64,000 nt of DNA from Bradyrhizobium vignae (GCF_004114425.1 NZ_RDQF01000001.1:248001-312000); one strand, 5' to 3'. Shown: positions 36,634 to 46,513, counted from the first letter of the stretch. Program-made: numbers and translations. The notes: a model not told the origin generated them from the sequence alone.

Positions 36634-37995
36634 ATGAGATCGACGCTTGCGGCAACACTGATGTTTGCGGCGGCCACGGCTGCGAACGCCCAGATGACGC
36701 CGCCGCAGGTCCCCAGCACCAAGCCGAAAACGGTCCAGACCGTTCCGATTCGCCCGCCAACCGTTCAGACGGCATCGGAAACAGCCGACGCCATGGCACA
36801 GGCCGAGCGCCTGTCGCTGCAATCCGATCTCGCCTGGGTCGGCCAATATAACGGGGCCATCACCGGCGACGTCAGCGAGCGCATGGTCAACGCCATCAAG
36901 GAATACCAGAAGGCCAAGGGCGGCAAGCCGACCGGCGTGCTCAATCCGCAGGAGCGTGCGGCGCTCGCCGAGACCGCAAGGCGGAAACAAGACAGTGTCG
37001 GCTGGAAGATCGTCATGGAGCCGACCAGCGGTGCGCGGCTCGGCATCCCCGGTAAGCTTGTGCCGCAGCAGGCGAGCGACGCCAACGGCTCGAAATGGAC
37101 CTCGCCGACCGGAACCGTGCAGGTGCTGCTCAGCCGCCGCAAGGAGGTGAACCCGACCACCGCGAAGATCGCGGAGGCCGAGAAGAAGGAGCCCGCCGGC
37201 CGCAAGGTCGATTACACCGTGGTGAAGCCTGACTTCTTCGTGCTGTCCGGGCTTCAGGGCCTCAAGAAATTCTACGTGCGCGGCACCTTCAGAGGCGATG
37301 AGGTCCGCATCATGACCATCCTCTACGACCAGGCGATGGAGAACACGGTCGAACCGGTTGTGATCGCGATGTCGAGCGCGTTCAACGCGTTTCCGTCCAG
37401 CCCGATGGCCGGACCGCCGCCGCGCAAGACTGTCGAATACGGCACCGGCATCGTCGTCAGCGACGACGGCGCGATCGTCACGGACCGCCTCGTCACCGAT
37501 GGCTGCCTAGCAATCACGATCGGCGGTCATGGCAGCGCCGACCGCCTCGCTGAGGACAAGGAGCACGATCTCGCGCTGCTGCACATCTACGGCGCGCGCG
37601 GCCTGAGGCCGCTCAGCGTCGCGAGCGGCGCGGCGAAGACGAATGTCGACGTGATCGGCATCGCAGACCCACAGGGTCAGGGCGGTGCGGCCCGCGTGTC
37701 GAGCGTGAAGGCGGCGCTGGCGCCTGTGACAGCGAGCGACTCCGCGCTGTCGCCTCCACCGTCGGTGGGTTTTTCCGGCAGCCCGGCCATCGACGCCGAC
37801 GGCAAGTTCGCCGGCATTGCGCTGCTGAAGCCGGCAATGGTTGCAGGACCTGCAACGTCGGTGCCGGCCTCGCAGGCGGTAATGGTCTCCGCGGAGACGG
37901 TGCGCGATTTCCTGAAGGCGAATGGCATCACTGCGAATGGCTCATCGATGGATGCGAAAGCCGCTGTCGTGCGCGTGATCTGCGTGCGGAAGTAG
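36634..37995 (+). CDS. Exported peptidoglycan-binding protein with a degenerate trypsin-like protease domain
   Basis: A 453-residue protein. Signal peptide MRSTLAATLMFAAATAANAQ (cleavage after ANA) is followed by a Pro/Thr linker and a peptidoglycan-binding-like helical motif (LQSDLAWVGQYNGAITGDVSERMVNAIKEYQKA). Residues about 265-420 are a DegP/trypsin-like fold: the Asp is kept (EHDLALL, Asp312) and so is the Ser (GFSGSP, Ser381), but the position of the catalytic His (normally TNxHV) reads TDRLV, Leu286. It therefore probably lacks proteolysis. I chose ATG 36634 because it opens the signal peptide. Confidence 0.82.
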   Translation: MRSTLAATLMFAAATAANAQMTPPQVPSTKPKTVQTVPIRPPTVQTASETADAMAQAERLSLQSDLAWVGQYNGAITGDVSERMVNAIKEYQKAKGGKPTGVLNPQERAALAETARRKQDSVGWKIVMEPTSGARLGIPGKLVPQQASDANGSKWTSPTGTVQVLLSRRKEVNPTTAKIAEAEKKEPAGRKVDYTVVKPDFFVLSGLQGLKKFYVRGTFRGDEVRIMTILYDQAMENTVEPVVIAMSSAFNAFPSSPMAGPPPRKTVEYGTGIVVSDDGAIVTDRLVTDGCLAITIGGHGSADRLAEDKEHDLALLHIYGARGLRPLSVASGAAKTNVDVIGIADPQGQGGAARVSSVKAALAPVTASDSALSPPPSVGFSGSPAIDADGKFAGIALLKPAMVAGPATSVPASQAVMVSAETVRDFLKANGITANGSSMDAKAAVVRVICVRK

Positions 37996-38020
37996 GCTCG
38001 CCAACAACTACGCGCTATCG

Positions 38021-38154
38021 TGTCCCGGACGCGGTGCGGCGTGAAACGCCGCGCCGCTGAGCCGGTACCCATGTCACCAACAGTCGCACTTGGGGCTTTC
38101 CGGGCCCCGGCTCTGCAGCGCATCGCTATGCGCTGCGCTTCGTCCGGGGCACGG
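38021..38154. repeat. Palindromic repeat, family C (TGTCCCGGACGCGG...CGTCCGGGGCACG)
   Basis: The ends are near complements and the middle holds GAGCCGGTACCCAT and GGGCCCCGGCTCTGCAGCGCA, also mutually complementary. Relatives are at 49295-49439, 57736-57795 and 58563-58695. Confidence 0.8.
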
Positions 38155-38169
38155 TTGCGCATCCATCCC

Positions 38170-38472
38170 ACGTGCGACTACGCCGCGGCCAGCGCATCGA
38201 TAGCGCCGCCAACACCCTCGCCGAGGGCACTGGATCGAGACCCGGCTCGAGCTCGAAGCTCCGAACGATGCCCTGATCGACCAGGTGATGTCGCCTGCGC
38301 ATGACATGCTGAACGTCGCCGCGGAGCTTGCGGCGGACGAGACCACGACACTGGCAGCCCGGCCGGATTGCTTTGCTTCGCGGTTCCAGACGTTCCATCC
38401 ACTGGTCATTGACGGGCGTGGTGCTGTCGTCGCCCTCACCAAGCCTCACGGCCTCTCGGCAACAAGCCTGAT
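38170..38472 (+). pseudogene. Possible decayed gene fragment
   Basis: Between the family C repeat and mutM, reading frames with coding-like third-position GC occur but break. One frame reads IDSAANTLAEG at about 38197-38229 and a second continues WIETRLELEAPNDALIDQVMS and onward to [11 protein letters not shown] near 38490. There is no start, no ribosome site and no family I recognise, so this is at best a remnant of an unidentified gene. Confidence 0.3.
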
Positions 38473-38474
38473 GG

Positions 38475-39356
38475 TCACTTCTGACATTTCGGACACCAGA
38501 AGGTCGACCGACCATTCTGCGTGAACCGTTTGATCGTGCCGCCACAGCGCGGCGTGGTGCATGTCTCGCCTTCGCGGTCGTAGACCTTGAACGAGTGCTG
38601 GAAATAACCGAGTTCGCCCGAGGTCTGGCGGTGATCGCGCAAGCTGGAGCCGCCAGCCCTGATCGCATCGTTCAGCACGGTATGGATCGCGCCGACCAAT
38701 CGCTTGGCATGATCGGTCGGCTCGCCCTTCTTGGTCGATAGCGTCGCGGCGATCCGGCGCGGCGACAGATGCGAGCGGTGCAGCGCCTCGCAGACATAGA
38801 TGTTGCCGAGTCCCGCCACCACGCGCTGGTCGAGCAGCGCGGCCTTCAGGCTCGTGGTCTTGCCTTCGCAGGAGCGCGCCAGCATCGCGGCATCGAATTC
38901 GTTGCCGAGCGGCTCGGGTCCGAGCCCGCGCAGCAGCGGTTCTTCCTCGAGCGCGTTGCGCGCAATCACTTTCATGTAACCGAAACGGCGCGGATCGTTG
39001 AACACGATGTCGGCGCCCGAGGACATCCGAAACAGCACATGATCGTGCGCGGAATCCTTGGCCTTCGGATGGTGAAACGCGCCAGGCTGCACGTCGTTGT
39101 CCGGCTTGATGACACGGAACGAGCCCGACATGCCGAGATGCATCAGCAGCACGTCGCCCGAGGCGAGATCGGCCATGAGATATTTTGCACGGCGGCCGAG
39201 GCCCGTGACAACCTGCCCCTTGAGCCGGGCCACGAAGTCCGGCTGGAACGGAAAGCGCAAATCCGGCCGGCGGGCCTCCGCATTGAGGATTTTTGCACCC
39301 TCCATGACGGGCTGAAGGCCGCGGCGGACGGTCTCGACTTCGGGCAATTCGGGCAT
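38475..39356 (-). CDS. mutM: Formamidopyrimidine-DNA glycosylase (Fpg/MutM)
   Basis: A 293-residue bifunctional glycosylase/AP lyase that removes 8-oxoguanine. The catalytic N-terminus is [14 protein letters not shown] with Pro2 and Glu3; the helix-two-turn-helix holds [18 protein letters not shown], and the C-terminal zinc finger is C-x4-C-x16-C-x2-C ([11 protein letters not shown] ... FWCPKCQK). It is divergent from ubiE, the usual alphaproteobacterial arrangement. Confidence 0.97.
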   Translation of the reverse strand: MPELPEVETVRRGLQPVMEGAKILNAEARRPDLRFPFQPDFVARLKGQVVTGLGRRAKYLMADLASGDVLLMHLGMSGSFRVIKPDNDVQPGAFHHPKAKDSAHDHVLFRMSSGADIVFNDPRRFGYMKVIARNALEEEPLLRGLGPEPLGNEFDAAMLARSCEGKTTSLKAALLDQRVVAGLGNIYVCEALHRSHLSPRRIAATLSTKKGEPTDHAKRLVGAIHTVLNDAIRAGGSSLRDHRQTSGELGYFQHSFKVYDREGETCTTPRCGGTIKRFTQNGRSTFWCPKCQK

Positions 39357-39437
39357 CGTCGGGCATTCACCTTATGAGGGCGGTGTGATAGCGCCATTGC
39401 GGCGGCCGCGCTATGGTCCGCCATGCGGAGTAGAGTA

Positions 39438-40199
39438 ATGGATCGGCCGGGCGAAACCACGCATTTTGGCTTCAGGGACGTTCCCCTCGGGGACAAGCAG
39501 ACGCTGGTGAACGACGTGTTTCACAGCGTGGCGTCGCGTTATGATTTGATGAATGACCTGATGTCCGGAGGTCTGCACCGGGTCTGGAAGGACATCATGA
39601 TCACCGCGCTCGACCCGCCGAGGGGCGACCGGCCGTTCGCGCTGCTCGATGTCGCCGGTGGCACCGGCGACATCTCCTTCCGCGCCGCCAGGGCGGCCGG
39701 TCCCGGCTTCCATGCCACGGTCTGCGACATCAACACCGATATGCTGGCCGTGGGCCGCGAACGCGCCGCCAAGCAGCATCTCGAGACCCAGGTCGATTTC
39801 GTCGAAGGCAATGCCGAATCGCTTGGCTTCGCCGACCGCAGCTTCGATGCCTATACGATCGCTTTCGGCATTCGCAACGTGCCGCGGATCGACCTCGCAC
39901 TGCGCGAGGCCTATCGCGTGCTCAGGCCCGGCAGCCGCTTCCTGTGCCTGGAATTCTCCACCGTCGAGATGCCAGGGCTCGACAAGCTCTATGACTTGTT
40001 CTCGTTCAAGGTGATCCCGCCGCTCGGCCGCATGGTCACGGGCGACGCCGAATCCTACCAATACCTCGTCGAATCGATCCGCAAGTTTCCCAAGCCTGCC
40101 GTCTTCGCCGACATGATCCGCGAGGCCGGCTTTTCCCGCGTCAGCTGGCAGACACTCTCCGGCGGCATCGTCGCACTGCATTCGGGCTGGCGTTTGTGA
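39438..40199 (+). CDS. ubiE: Ubiquinone/menaquinone biosynthesis C-methyltransferase UbiE
   Basis: A 253-residue SAM-dependent methylase acting on the benzoquinol ring. Motif I is [16 protein letters not shown]; the UbiE signatures [17 protein letters not shown] and [22 protein letters not shown] are present. ATG 39438 is preferred; an ATG at 39423 would add five residues. The stop overlaps the GTG start of ubiB. Confidence 0.95.
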   Translation: MDRPGETTHFGFRDVPLGDKQTLVNDVFHSVASRYDLMNDLMSGGLHRVWKDIMITALDPPRGDRPFALLDVAGGTGDISFRAARAAGPGFHATVCDINTDMLAVGRERAAKQHLETQVDFVEGNAESLGFADRSFDAYTIAFGIRNVPRIDLALREAYRVLRPGSRFLCLEFSTVEMPGLDKLYDLFSFKVIPPLGRMVTGDAESYQYLVESIRKFPKPAVFADMIREAGFSRVSWQTLSGGIVALHSGWRL

Positions 40200-41770
40200 T
40201 CTCTGCCATCACCCACATTGCGCGCCTGATCCGCGCCGCGTTCGTCTTTGCGCGCGAGGGCGTGTTCGGCTCGGTCGATCCGAGCCTGGTGCCGCCACCG
40301 GGCCAGCTTGCGCTGAAGCTCGCGCGCCTCGTCGAACGGCGCAGCGCCAAGCACGGTCCGCGGATCTCTCGCGCGCTGACGCGAATGGGCCCGGCCTATC
40401 TCAAGCTCGGGCAATTCCTGGCGACGCGCCCCGACGTGGTCGGCGTCGTCATGGCGCGCGATCTCGAAAGTCTCCAGGATCGCCTGCCGCCGTTCTCGCA
40501 AGCCGAAGCCGAAGCGGCGATCACGACGTCACTGGAACGACCGCTGAGCGACGTATTCGCGAGCTTCGGCCCGCCGGTCGCGGCCGCCTCGATCGCGCAG
40601 GTGCATCGCGGCGAGGTGTTGCGCGACGGCATCCGCAAGCCGGTCGCGATCAAGGTGCTCCGGCCCAATGTCGCCGCACGCTTCCGCCGCGATCTCTCCG
40701 ACTTCTTCTTCGTCGCGCACAAGGCCGAAGCCTATTCGGCCGAGGCGCGGCGCCTGCGCCTGATCGAAGTCATCAACACAATGTCGCGCTCGGTCGCGAT
40801 GGAGATGGACCTGCGACTGGAAGCAGCGGCGCTATCCGAGATGGCCGAGAACACGCAGGGCGATCCTGATTTCCGCGTGCCGGCCGTCGACTGGGATCGC
40901 ACCACGCACAACGTGCTGACCATGGAGTGGATCGACGGCATCGCGCTGAACGACCACAAGGGCCTCGCAGAGGCCCAGGTCGATTTGCCAGATCTCGGCC
41001 GCAAGGTGATCCAGAGTTTTCTGCGCCATGCACTGCGCGACGGCTTCTTCCACGCCGACATGCATCCGGGCAATCTGTTCCTGGATGATACCGGCCGTCT
41101 CGTCGCGGTCGATTTCGGCATCATGGGCCGGCTCGGCATGAAGGAGCGGCGCTTCCTGGCCGAGATCCTGCTCGGCTTCATCACCCGCGACTACCGCCGC
41201 GTCGCCGAGGTGCATTTCGAGGCGGGCTATGTGCCCGCGCACCATTCGGTCGAGAATTTCGCCCAAGCCATCCGTGCCATCGGCGAGCCCATTCACAACC
41301 GTACCGCCGAGGAGATCTCGATGGCGCGGCTGCTGACCCTGCTGCTCGAGGTCACCGGCCTGTTCGACATGAGGACGCGGCCCGAGCTGATCCTGCTGCA
41401 GAAGACCATGGTTGTGGTCGAGGGCGTGGCGCGCGGCTTCGATCCCAAGCTCGACATCTGGAAGATCGCCGACCCCGTGGTGCGCGAATGGATCGAGCGC
41501 AATCTCGGACCCCTAGGCCGGGTACAGGGCGCACTTGCCGGAACCGGCGACATCGCGCGCGTGCTGATGCGCCTGCCGGAGATCGCGGAGCGATCGGTGA
41601 AGGTCCTCGAGCAGCTCGAGACCATGACGCGGGAGGGCATAGGCCTGTCGCCGGAGAGCATCGCGGCCATGGGGCGCAGCGAGGGCCGCAAGAACCGCTG
41701 GCGCACCGTGGCGCTCTGGATCATCGCCGCGACCTTTATCGGGATCCTGGTTGCCGTCCGGAATCTTTGA
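40196..41770 (+). CDS. ubiB: UbiB atypical kinase/ATPase for ubiquinone synthesis
   Basis: A 524-residue ABC1/ADCK-family protein required for ubiquinone production. The KxGQ motif is in [16 protein letters not shown], the nucleotide Lys in [10 protein letters not shown], and the catalytic loop is [13 protein letters not shown] with metal Asp in [13 protein letters not shown]-terminal hydrophobic segment ([18 protein letters not shown]) anchors it to the membrane. It starts with GTG overlapping ubiE. Its stop codon is part of a perfect palindrome that precedes coaBC. Confidence 0.95.
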   Translation: MISAITHIARLIRAAFVFAREGVFGSVDPSLVPPPGQLALKLARLVERRSAKHGPRISRALTRMGPAYLKLGQFLATRPDVVGVVMARDLESLQDRLPPFSQAEAEAAITTSLERPLSDVFASFGPPVAAASIAQVHRGEVLRDGIRKPVAIKVLRPNVAARFRRDLSDFFFVAHKAEAYSAEARRLRLIEVINTMSRSVAMEMDLRLEAAALSEMAENTQGDPDFRVPAVDWDRTTHNVLTMEWIDGIALNDHKGLAEAQVDLPDLGRKVIQSFLRHALRDGFFHADMHPGNLFLDDTGRLVAVDFGIMGRLGMKERRFLAEILLGFITRDYRRVAEVHFEAGYVPAHHSVENFAQAIRAIGEPIHNRTAEEISMARLLTLLLEVTGLFDMRTRPELILLQKTMVVVEGVARGFDPKLDIWKIADPVVREWIERNLGPLGRVQGALAGTGDIARVLMRLPEIAERSVKVLEQLETMTREGIGLSPESIAAMGRSEGRKNRWRTVALWIIAATFIGILVAVRNL

Positions 41771-41784
41771 TTGCACTGCAATCA
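41768..41784. promoter_or_regulatory. Perfect palindrome 1 upstream of coaBC (candidate operator)
   Basis: TGATTGCA-C-TGCAATCA has perfect 8-base arms around one base. It includes the ubiB stop codon and lies 43 bases before the coaBC start. Confidence 0.6.
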
Positions 41785-41789
41785 CGCGG

Positions 41790-41808
41790 ATGATAGCATC
41801 GCTATCAT
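41790..41808. promoter_or_regulatory. Perfect palindrome 2 upstream of coaBC (candidate RHH operator)
   Basis: ATGATAGC-ATC-GCTATCAT has perfect 8-base arms, 18 bases before the coaBC ATG and centred 23 bases from palindrome 1. The half-site TGATAGC/GCTATCA resembles what I recall for FitA antitoxin operators, and the following gene begins with a FitA-like domain. Confidence 0.65.
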
Positions 41809-41826
41809 TTCGTGCTGGAGAGCGTC

Positions 41827-43278
41827 ATGGCAAGCCTGACCATCCGCAAGCTCGACGACGCCGTCAAAACCTATTTGCGGCTGCGCTCGGCCAGGAACCG
41901 CAGGTCGGTCGAGGAAGAGGTCCGGGTCATCCTGAGGGAGCTGATCGAGGGCCGCGAGGAGCCGCTGACGCCGTTTTCGGCGCCGCCCGCTCCATCTACC
42001 GCCCCGACGCCCCAGCGCACCGGTGCCCTCCCTGAGGCCAGCGTCACCCTGATCATCGGCGGCGGGATCGCGGCCTATAAGTCGCTCGACCTGATCAGAA
42101 GACTCAAGGAGCGCCGCATCGAGGTCCGCTGCGTGCTGACCAAGGCGGCGCAGCAATTCGTGACGCCGCTGGCGGTGAGCGCACTCTCCCATGAGCGCGT
42201 CTATACCGACCTGTTCGACCCGCAGAGCGAGTTCGACGCCGGCCACATTCGCCTGGCGCGCGACTGCGACCTGATCGTGGTGGCGCCGGCGACGGCTGAC
42301 CTGTTGGCGAAGATTTCGAACGGCCATGCCGACGATCTCGCCAGCGCCATCCTGCTCGCCACCAATCGAAAAATCCTGCTGGCGCCGGCGATGAATCCGC
42401 TGATGTGGAGCAACGCGGCGACGCGGCGCAACGTCGCGCAGCTCCAGCGCGACGGCGTGGCGCTGATCGGCCCGAACTCGGGTGAGATGGCCGAAGCCGG
42501 CGAAGCCGGTGTCGGTCGTATGTCGGAAGCCATCGAGATCGCCAACGCCGCCGAACGGCTGCTGCGACCGCCCATGCCGAAGCCGCTCGCCGGCAAGCGC
42601 GTGCTGATCACCGCAGGCCCCACGCACGAGCCGATCGATCCGGTGCGCTACATCGCCAATCGTTCCTCCGGCAAGCAGGGCTTTGCCATTGCAGCCGCCG
42701 CACAGGCCGCGGGCGCTGACGTGATGCTGGTGAGCGGCCCGGTCGATCTCGACGATCCCGCTGGTGTCACCGTCAAGCATGTGGAATCCGCGCGACAAAT
42801 GCTGGAGCAGGTGCAGGCCGCGCTGCCCGCCGACGTTGCGATCTTCGCCGCTGCGGTCGCCGACTGGCGCGTCGCCAATGAGGGCGAGCAGAAGCTGAAG
42901 AAGACCGCGGCCGGCATGCCACAGCTTCAACTGGTCGAGAACCCCGACATTCTCGCCACGATCTCGAAGCTGACCGACAAGCGCCCGCCGCTGGTGATCG
43001 GCTTTGCCGCCGAGACCGAGCATCTCATCGAGAACGCCAAGGCAAAATTCGCGCGCAAGGGCTGCGACTGGATCGTCGCCAACGACGTTTCGCCCGCCAC
43101 CGGTGTGATGGGCGGCGACCGCAACACGGTCCACCTCCTCAGCCGCAAGAACGGCGCGAAGGACGGCGAGATTGCAGTTGATTCCTGGCCGGTGATGACC
43201 AAGGAACAGGTCGCCATCGAACTGGTCGCGCACATCGCCAGAATCGCGACCGATAAATCCCGGGAGCCGGCATCTTGA
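41827..43278 (+). CDS. coaBC: CoaBC (PPC decarboxylase/PPC synthetase) with N-terminal antitoxin-type RHH domain
   Basis: A 483-residue protein about 80 residues longer than usual CoaBC. Residues 1-43 ([20 protein letters not shown], then [15 protein letters not shown]) match the ribbon-helix-helix DNA-binding domain of FitA/VapB antitoxins; a Pro-rich linker (about 50-68) follows. CoaC occupies about 72-250 with [16 protein letters not shown] and the flavoprotein PAMN motif ([10 protein letters not shown]). CoaB follows with [31 protein letters not shown] synthetase motifs. Together they convert phosphopantothenate to phosphopantetheine. ATG 41827 opens the RHH domain; 41812 is an alternative. 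dut overlaps by 4 bases. Confidence 0.93.
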   Translation: MASLTIRKLDDAVKTYLRLRSARNRRSVEEEVRVILRELIEGREEPLTPFSAPPAPSTAPTPQRTGALPEASVTLIIGGGIAAYKSLDLIRRLKERRIEVRCVLTKAAQQFVTPLAVSALSHERVYTDLFDPQSEFDAGHIRLARDCDLIVVAPATADLLAKISNGHADDLASAILLATNRKILLAPAMNPLMWSNAATRRNVAQLQRDGVALIGPNSGEMAEAGEAGVGRMSEAIEIANAAERLLRPPMPKPLAGKRVLITAGPTHEPIDPVRYIANRSSGKQGFAIAAAAQAAGADVMLVSGPVDLDDPAGVTVKHVESARQMLEQVQAALPADVAIFAAAVADWRVANEGEQKLKKTAAGMPQLQLVENPDILATISKLTDKRPPLVIGFAAETEHLIENAKAKFARKGCDWIVANDVSPATGVMGGDRNTVHLLSRKNGAKDGEIAVDSWPVMTKEQVAIELVAHIARIATDKSREPAS

Positions 43279-43733
43279 GCACGAAGGTCACCGTCGAACT
43301 GCAACGCCTCGCCCATGCTGACGGCCTGGCGCTGCCGGCCTATCAGACCAGCGAGGCCGCCGGCCTCGACCTGATGGCAGCCGTTCCGGACAGCGAGCCG
43401 CTGACGCTCGCACCTAGCCAATATGCGCTGGTGCCGACGGGCCTGGCGATCGCCCTGCCGCCCGGCTACGAGGCGCAGGTGCGGCCGCGCTCCGGGCTGG
43501 CGGCCAAGCACGGCGTCACCGTGTTGAACTCGCCGGGAACCATCGACGCCGACTACCGCGGCGAGATCAAGGTGATCCTGATCAATCACGGCGCGGCGTC
43601 CTTCGTGATCAAGCGCGGCGAACGTATCGCCCAGATGGTGATCGCGCCCGTGGTGCAGGCCGTCCTGGTTCCGGTGGCCACCTTGTCGGCGACCGATCGC
43701 GGCGCCGGCGGCTTTGGTTCCACCGGCCGTTAG
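43275..43733 (+). CDS. dut: Deoxyuridine 5'-triphosphate nucleotidohydrolase (dUTPase)
   Basis: A 152-residue trimeric dUTPase that hydrolyses dUTP to dUMP, keeping uracil out of DNA. Motif 1 is [10 protein letters not shown], motif 2 [11 protein letters not shown], motif 3 [19 protein letters not shown] and motif 5 [11 protein letters not shown]. The coaBC-dut pairing with a 4-base overlap is as in many proteobacteria. Confidence 0.97.
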   Translation: MSTKVTVELQRLAHADGLALPAYQTSEAAGLDLMAAVPDSEPLTLAPSQYALVPTGLAIALPPGYEAQVRPRSGLAAKHGVTVLNSPGTIDADYRGEIKVILINHGAASFVIKRGERIAQMVIAPVVQAVLVPVATLSATDRGAGGFGSTGR

Positions 43734-44008
43734 CGTCTTACTTCTCTCGTTTGCAAGCGGGAGAGGGAACGCCCCCGCTCGCGTGGCGATCTCGCCCAAA
43801 TCTTCATTGCCGCTAACATACGACAGCTCCTGCCGAATCACCCGAAGAATTACGTGACTCCAGAACCGCGTGCCCCCGGCATTTTTGTGGGGCCGCTTTG
43901 CGTTCACGATCTGGACTCTTACCGGTGGAGTCGCGGTGAGGGTATTGTCTCTTGATTCGCGCGCGACGGGGGTCGCCGCGCGTAGATTCGTGCGGTCTTG
44001 GGGCAACT

Positions 44009-46513
44009 ATGTCAGGCGTGATCGTGTCGATGCGTCGGACGCTGCTGTCGTGCACATCGCTGGCGCGCAACGGCTTGGTGGGAGGCGCTTTCGCGGCGCT
44101 ACTGTCGGCTGCGCCGGCCAAGGCCGCCGATGTCGTCGACACCCTCTCCATCATGCTGGATTTCAACCGGCAGGAACTCGCGGTGCTCGCCACCGCGCTG
44201 GCTTTGCTCGGTTTCTCCGTGGTGGCCGCGATCCTGCTGATGCGCACGCGGGTGCGCACGGCGAACAACGAGGCGCGGCTGCGCACCCGGATCGGGGAAC
44301 TGCAACTCCAGGCCGACCGCTTCGGCGCGCTGCTGTTCGCCGAGCCGCAGATCCTGATCTCCTGGCCGGCCGGGGACAATCGCGCCCAGATTTCCGGCGA
44401 CATCTCGATGGTGCTGCCGCGCGACGCCTCGCCGCAGCGCGTGCTGGCGTTCGGAACCTGGCTGCCGCCGGAACCCGCGCTGCAGATGGACCATGCGGTC
44501 GATGCGCTGCGCGACCGCGGCGACGGGTTCCAGCTGACGCTGACAACGGCGCACGGCCACACGCTGGAGGCTATCGGTCGTGCCATCGGCGGCCAGGCCA
44601 TTGTCCGGATTCGTGAACTTTCCGGACTGCGGCGTGAACTGGCCGAAACCAATCTGCGTTACAACGCGCTCTGCTACGAGACCGAGATGCTGCGCGGCTT
44701 TGCCGCCGCCGCACCCTGGCCGATCTGGGCCAAGGGCGCGAACGGCGCGCTGACCTACGCCAATCCGGCCTATGTCCGGGCCACCGAGGCGACCAGCGTC
44801 ACCGATGCCCAGGAGCGGAAGCTCGAGCTGCTCGACAGCGCCGACCGCAGTGCGATGGAGCGGGGGCTGAAGGACACGGCCAATTTCACGTCGCGGCTGC
44901 CGATCGTGATCGGCGGCGAGCGGCGCATCTACGACGTGCGGGCCGTCAATGTCGGCAGCGGCAGCGTCGGCGTCGCCATCGATGCCAGCGAGGCGGATGC
45001 GCTGAGCGCGGCGCTGGTGCGCATGGCGGAGGCGCATCGCCGCACGCTGGACCAGCTCTCCTCCGGCGTCGCCGTGTTCGACGGCCACCGGCGCCTTGCC
45101 TTCTACAACGATTCCTACCGGCGGCTGTGGGACCTCGACCGCAACTTCCTCGACGCCAATCCCGACGATTCCAGCATACTCGACCAGCTCCGCGCCGCGC
45201 GCAAATTGCCGGAGCAGCCGGACTTCCGCGCCTGGAAAGCCAAGCTGCACGAAGCCTATCGCGCGGTCGAAACCGCCAAGGACACCTGGTTCCTGCCTGA
45301 CGGCCGCGCGCTCTCGGTCGTCACCACGCCGAACCCGGAAGGTGGCGTCACCTATCTGTTCGACGACGTCACCGAGAGCCTCGACCTCGCCCGCCGCTTC
45401 GACGGCCTGATCCGGGTCCAGCGCGAGACGCTGGACAGCCTCGCCGAGGGCGTCGCGGTGTTCGGCAGCAACGGCAAGGCGCAGCTATTCAATCCGGCCT
45501 TCGTCCGGATGTGGAAGCTGTCGAGCGACGCCATGCGCGACGAACCGCATATCCAGACGGTGGAAGGCTGGTGCCATCAGCTGTTCGACGACCCCGTGGT
45601 CTGGCGCCAGATCCGCGAGGCCATCACCTCGATCGAGAACCGCGCCGACGTGCCGCTGAAGCTGGAGCGCAAGGACGGCAGCGTGCTCGACGGCATGATC
45701 CGGCCGCTGCCCGACGGCGCCACCATGCTGACGTTCCAGGACATTACCGATACCGAGAATGTCGAGCGCGCGCTGCGCGAGCGTAACGAGGCGCTGGAAG
45801 CCGCCGACCAGATGAAGGTGGATTTCGTCCACCACGTCTCCTACGAGCTGCGCTCGCCGCTCACCACCATCATCGGCTTCGCGCATTTCCTCAGCGATCC
45901 CTCGACCGGGCCGCTGACGCCGAAACAGGCCGAGTATCTCGACTACGTCACAAAGTCGACCAACGCACTGCTCGCGCTCACCAATAACATCCTGGATCTC
46001 GCCACCATCGACGCCGGTGCGATGAAGCTGGAACTCGGGCAAGTCGATGTCAGCAAGGCCATCGAGCTCGCCGCCGAGGGCATCCAGGACCGGCTCGCCA
46101 CCGACCGCATCCGCCTCAAGGTCGAGATCGCGCCCGATGTCGGCAGCTTCATCGGCGACGAGAAGCGCGTGGTGCAGGTGCTCTATAACCTCCTCGCCAA
46201 CGCCGTCGGGTTTTCTCCACAGGATTCCACCGTCGGAATCAGCGCCCGGCGCACCGAACGCAGCGTGGTCTTCACCGTGACAGATTCCGGACCTGGAATA
46301 CCTGCCGACATGAAGGACAAGGTGTTCAACTGGTTCGAAAGCCGCTCGCAGGGCTCGCGTCACCGCGGCGCCGGGCTCGGCCTGTCGCTGGTGCGCTCCT
46401 TCGTCGAGCTGCATGGCGGCAAGGTGCGGGTGGATTCGATCGTCGGCCGGGGCACGGTCGTGATCTGCGACTTCCCGACCGACCAGGCGGCGCACCGCGA
46501 CGCCGCAGAATGA
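44009..46513 (+). CDS. divL: DivL-type PAS sensor kinase with Tyr replacing the phospho-acceptor His
   Basis: An 834-residue membrane protein: N-terminal signal/TM region (AAPAKAADVVD cleavage-like; TM at LAVLATALALLGFSVVAAILL), at least two PAS regions (about 220-330, 345-460 and 470-580), then a kinase core. The H-box reads HHVSYELRSPLTT, with Tyr612 where His is expected, the hallmark of Caulobacter DivL (Tyr550). N-box NLLANAVGFSP and G-boxes DSGPGIP and GAGLGLSLV are intact. DivL controls CckA and thus CtrA. Placement just before tsaE matches other alphaproteobacteria. Start uncertain: ATG 44009, ATG 44030 or an upstream TTG at 43952. Confidence 0.85.
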   Translation: MSGVIVSMRRTLLSCTSLARNGLVGGAFAALLSAAPAKAADVVDTLSIMLDFNRQELAVLATALALLGFSVVAAILLMRTRVRTANNEARLRTRIGELQLQADRFGALLFAEPQILISWPAGDNRAQISGDISMVLPRDASPQRVLAFGTWLPPEPALQMDHAVDALRDRGDGFQLTLTTAHGHTLEAIGRAIGGQAIVRIRELSGLRRELAETNLRYNALCYETEMLRGFAAAAPWPIWAKGANGALTYANPAYVRATEATSVTDAQERKLELLDSADRSAMERGLKDTANFTSRLPIVIGGERRIYDVRAVNVGSGSVGVAIDASEADALSAALVRMAEAHRRTLDQLSSGVAVFDGHRRLAFYNDSYRRLWDLDRNFLDANPDDSSILDQLRAARKLPEQPDFRAWKAKLHEAYRAVETAKDTWFLPDGRALSVVTTPNPEGGVTYLFDDVTESLDLARRFDGLIRVQRETLDSLAEGVAVFGSNGKAQLFNPAFVRMWKLSSDAMRDEPHIQTVEGWCHQLFDDPVVWRQIREAITSIENRADVPLKLERKDGSVLDGMIRPLPDGATMLTFQDITDTENVERALRERNEALEAADQMKVDFVHHVSYELRSPLTTIIGFAHFLSDPSTGPLTPKQAEYLDYVTKSTNALLALTNNILDLATIDAGAMKLELGQVDVSKAIELAAEGIQDRLATDRIRLKVEIAPDVGSFIGDEKRVVQVLYNLLANAVGFSPQDSTVGISARRTERSVVFTVTDSGPGIPADMKDKVFNWFESRSQGSRHRGAGLGLSLVRSFVELHGGKVRVDSIVGRGTVVICDFPTDQAAHRDAAE

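Noticed and set aside
42460..42540. Loss of the CoaC-domain Cys (E. coli Cys158 region) in CoaBC
   Set aside because: The segment [14 protein letters not shown] lacks the Cys, but the position varies among bacterial CoaBC proteins, so I do not treat it as evidence of inactivity.
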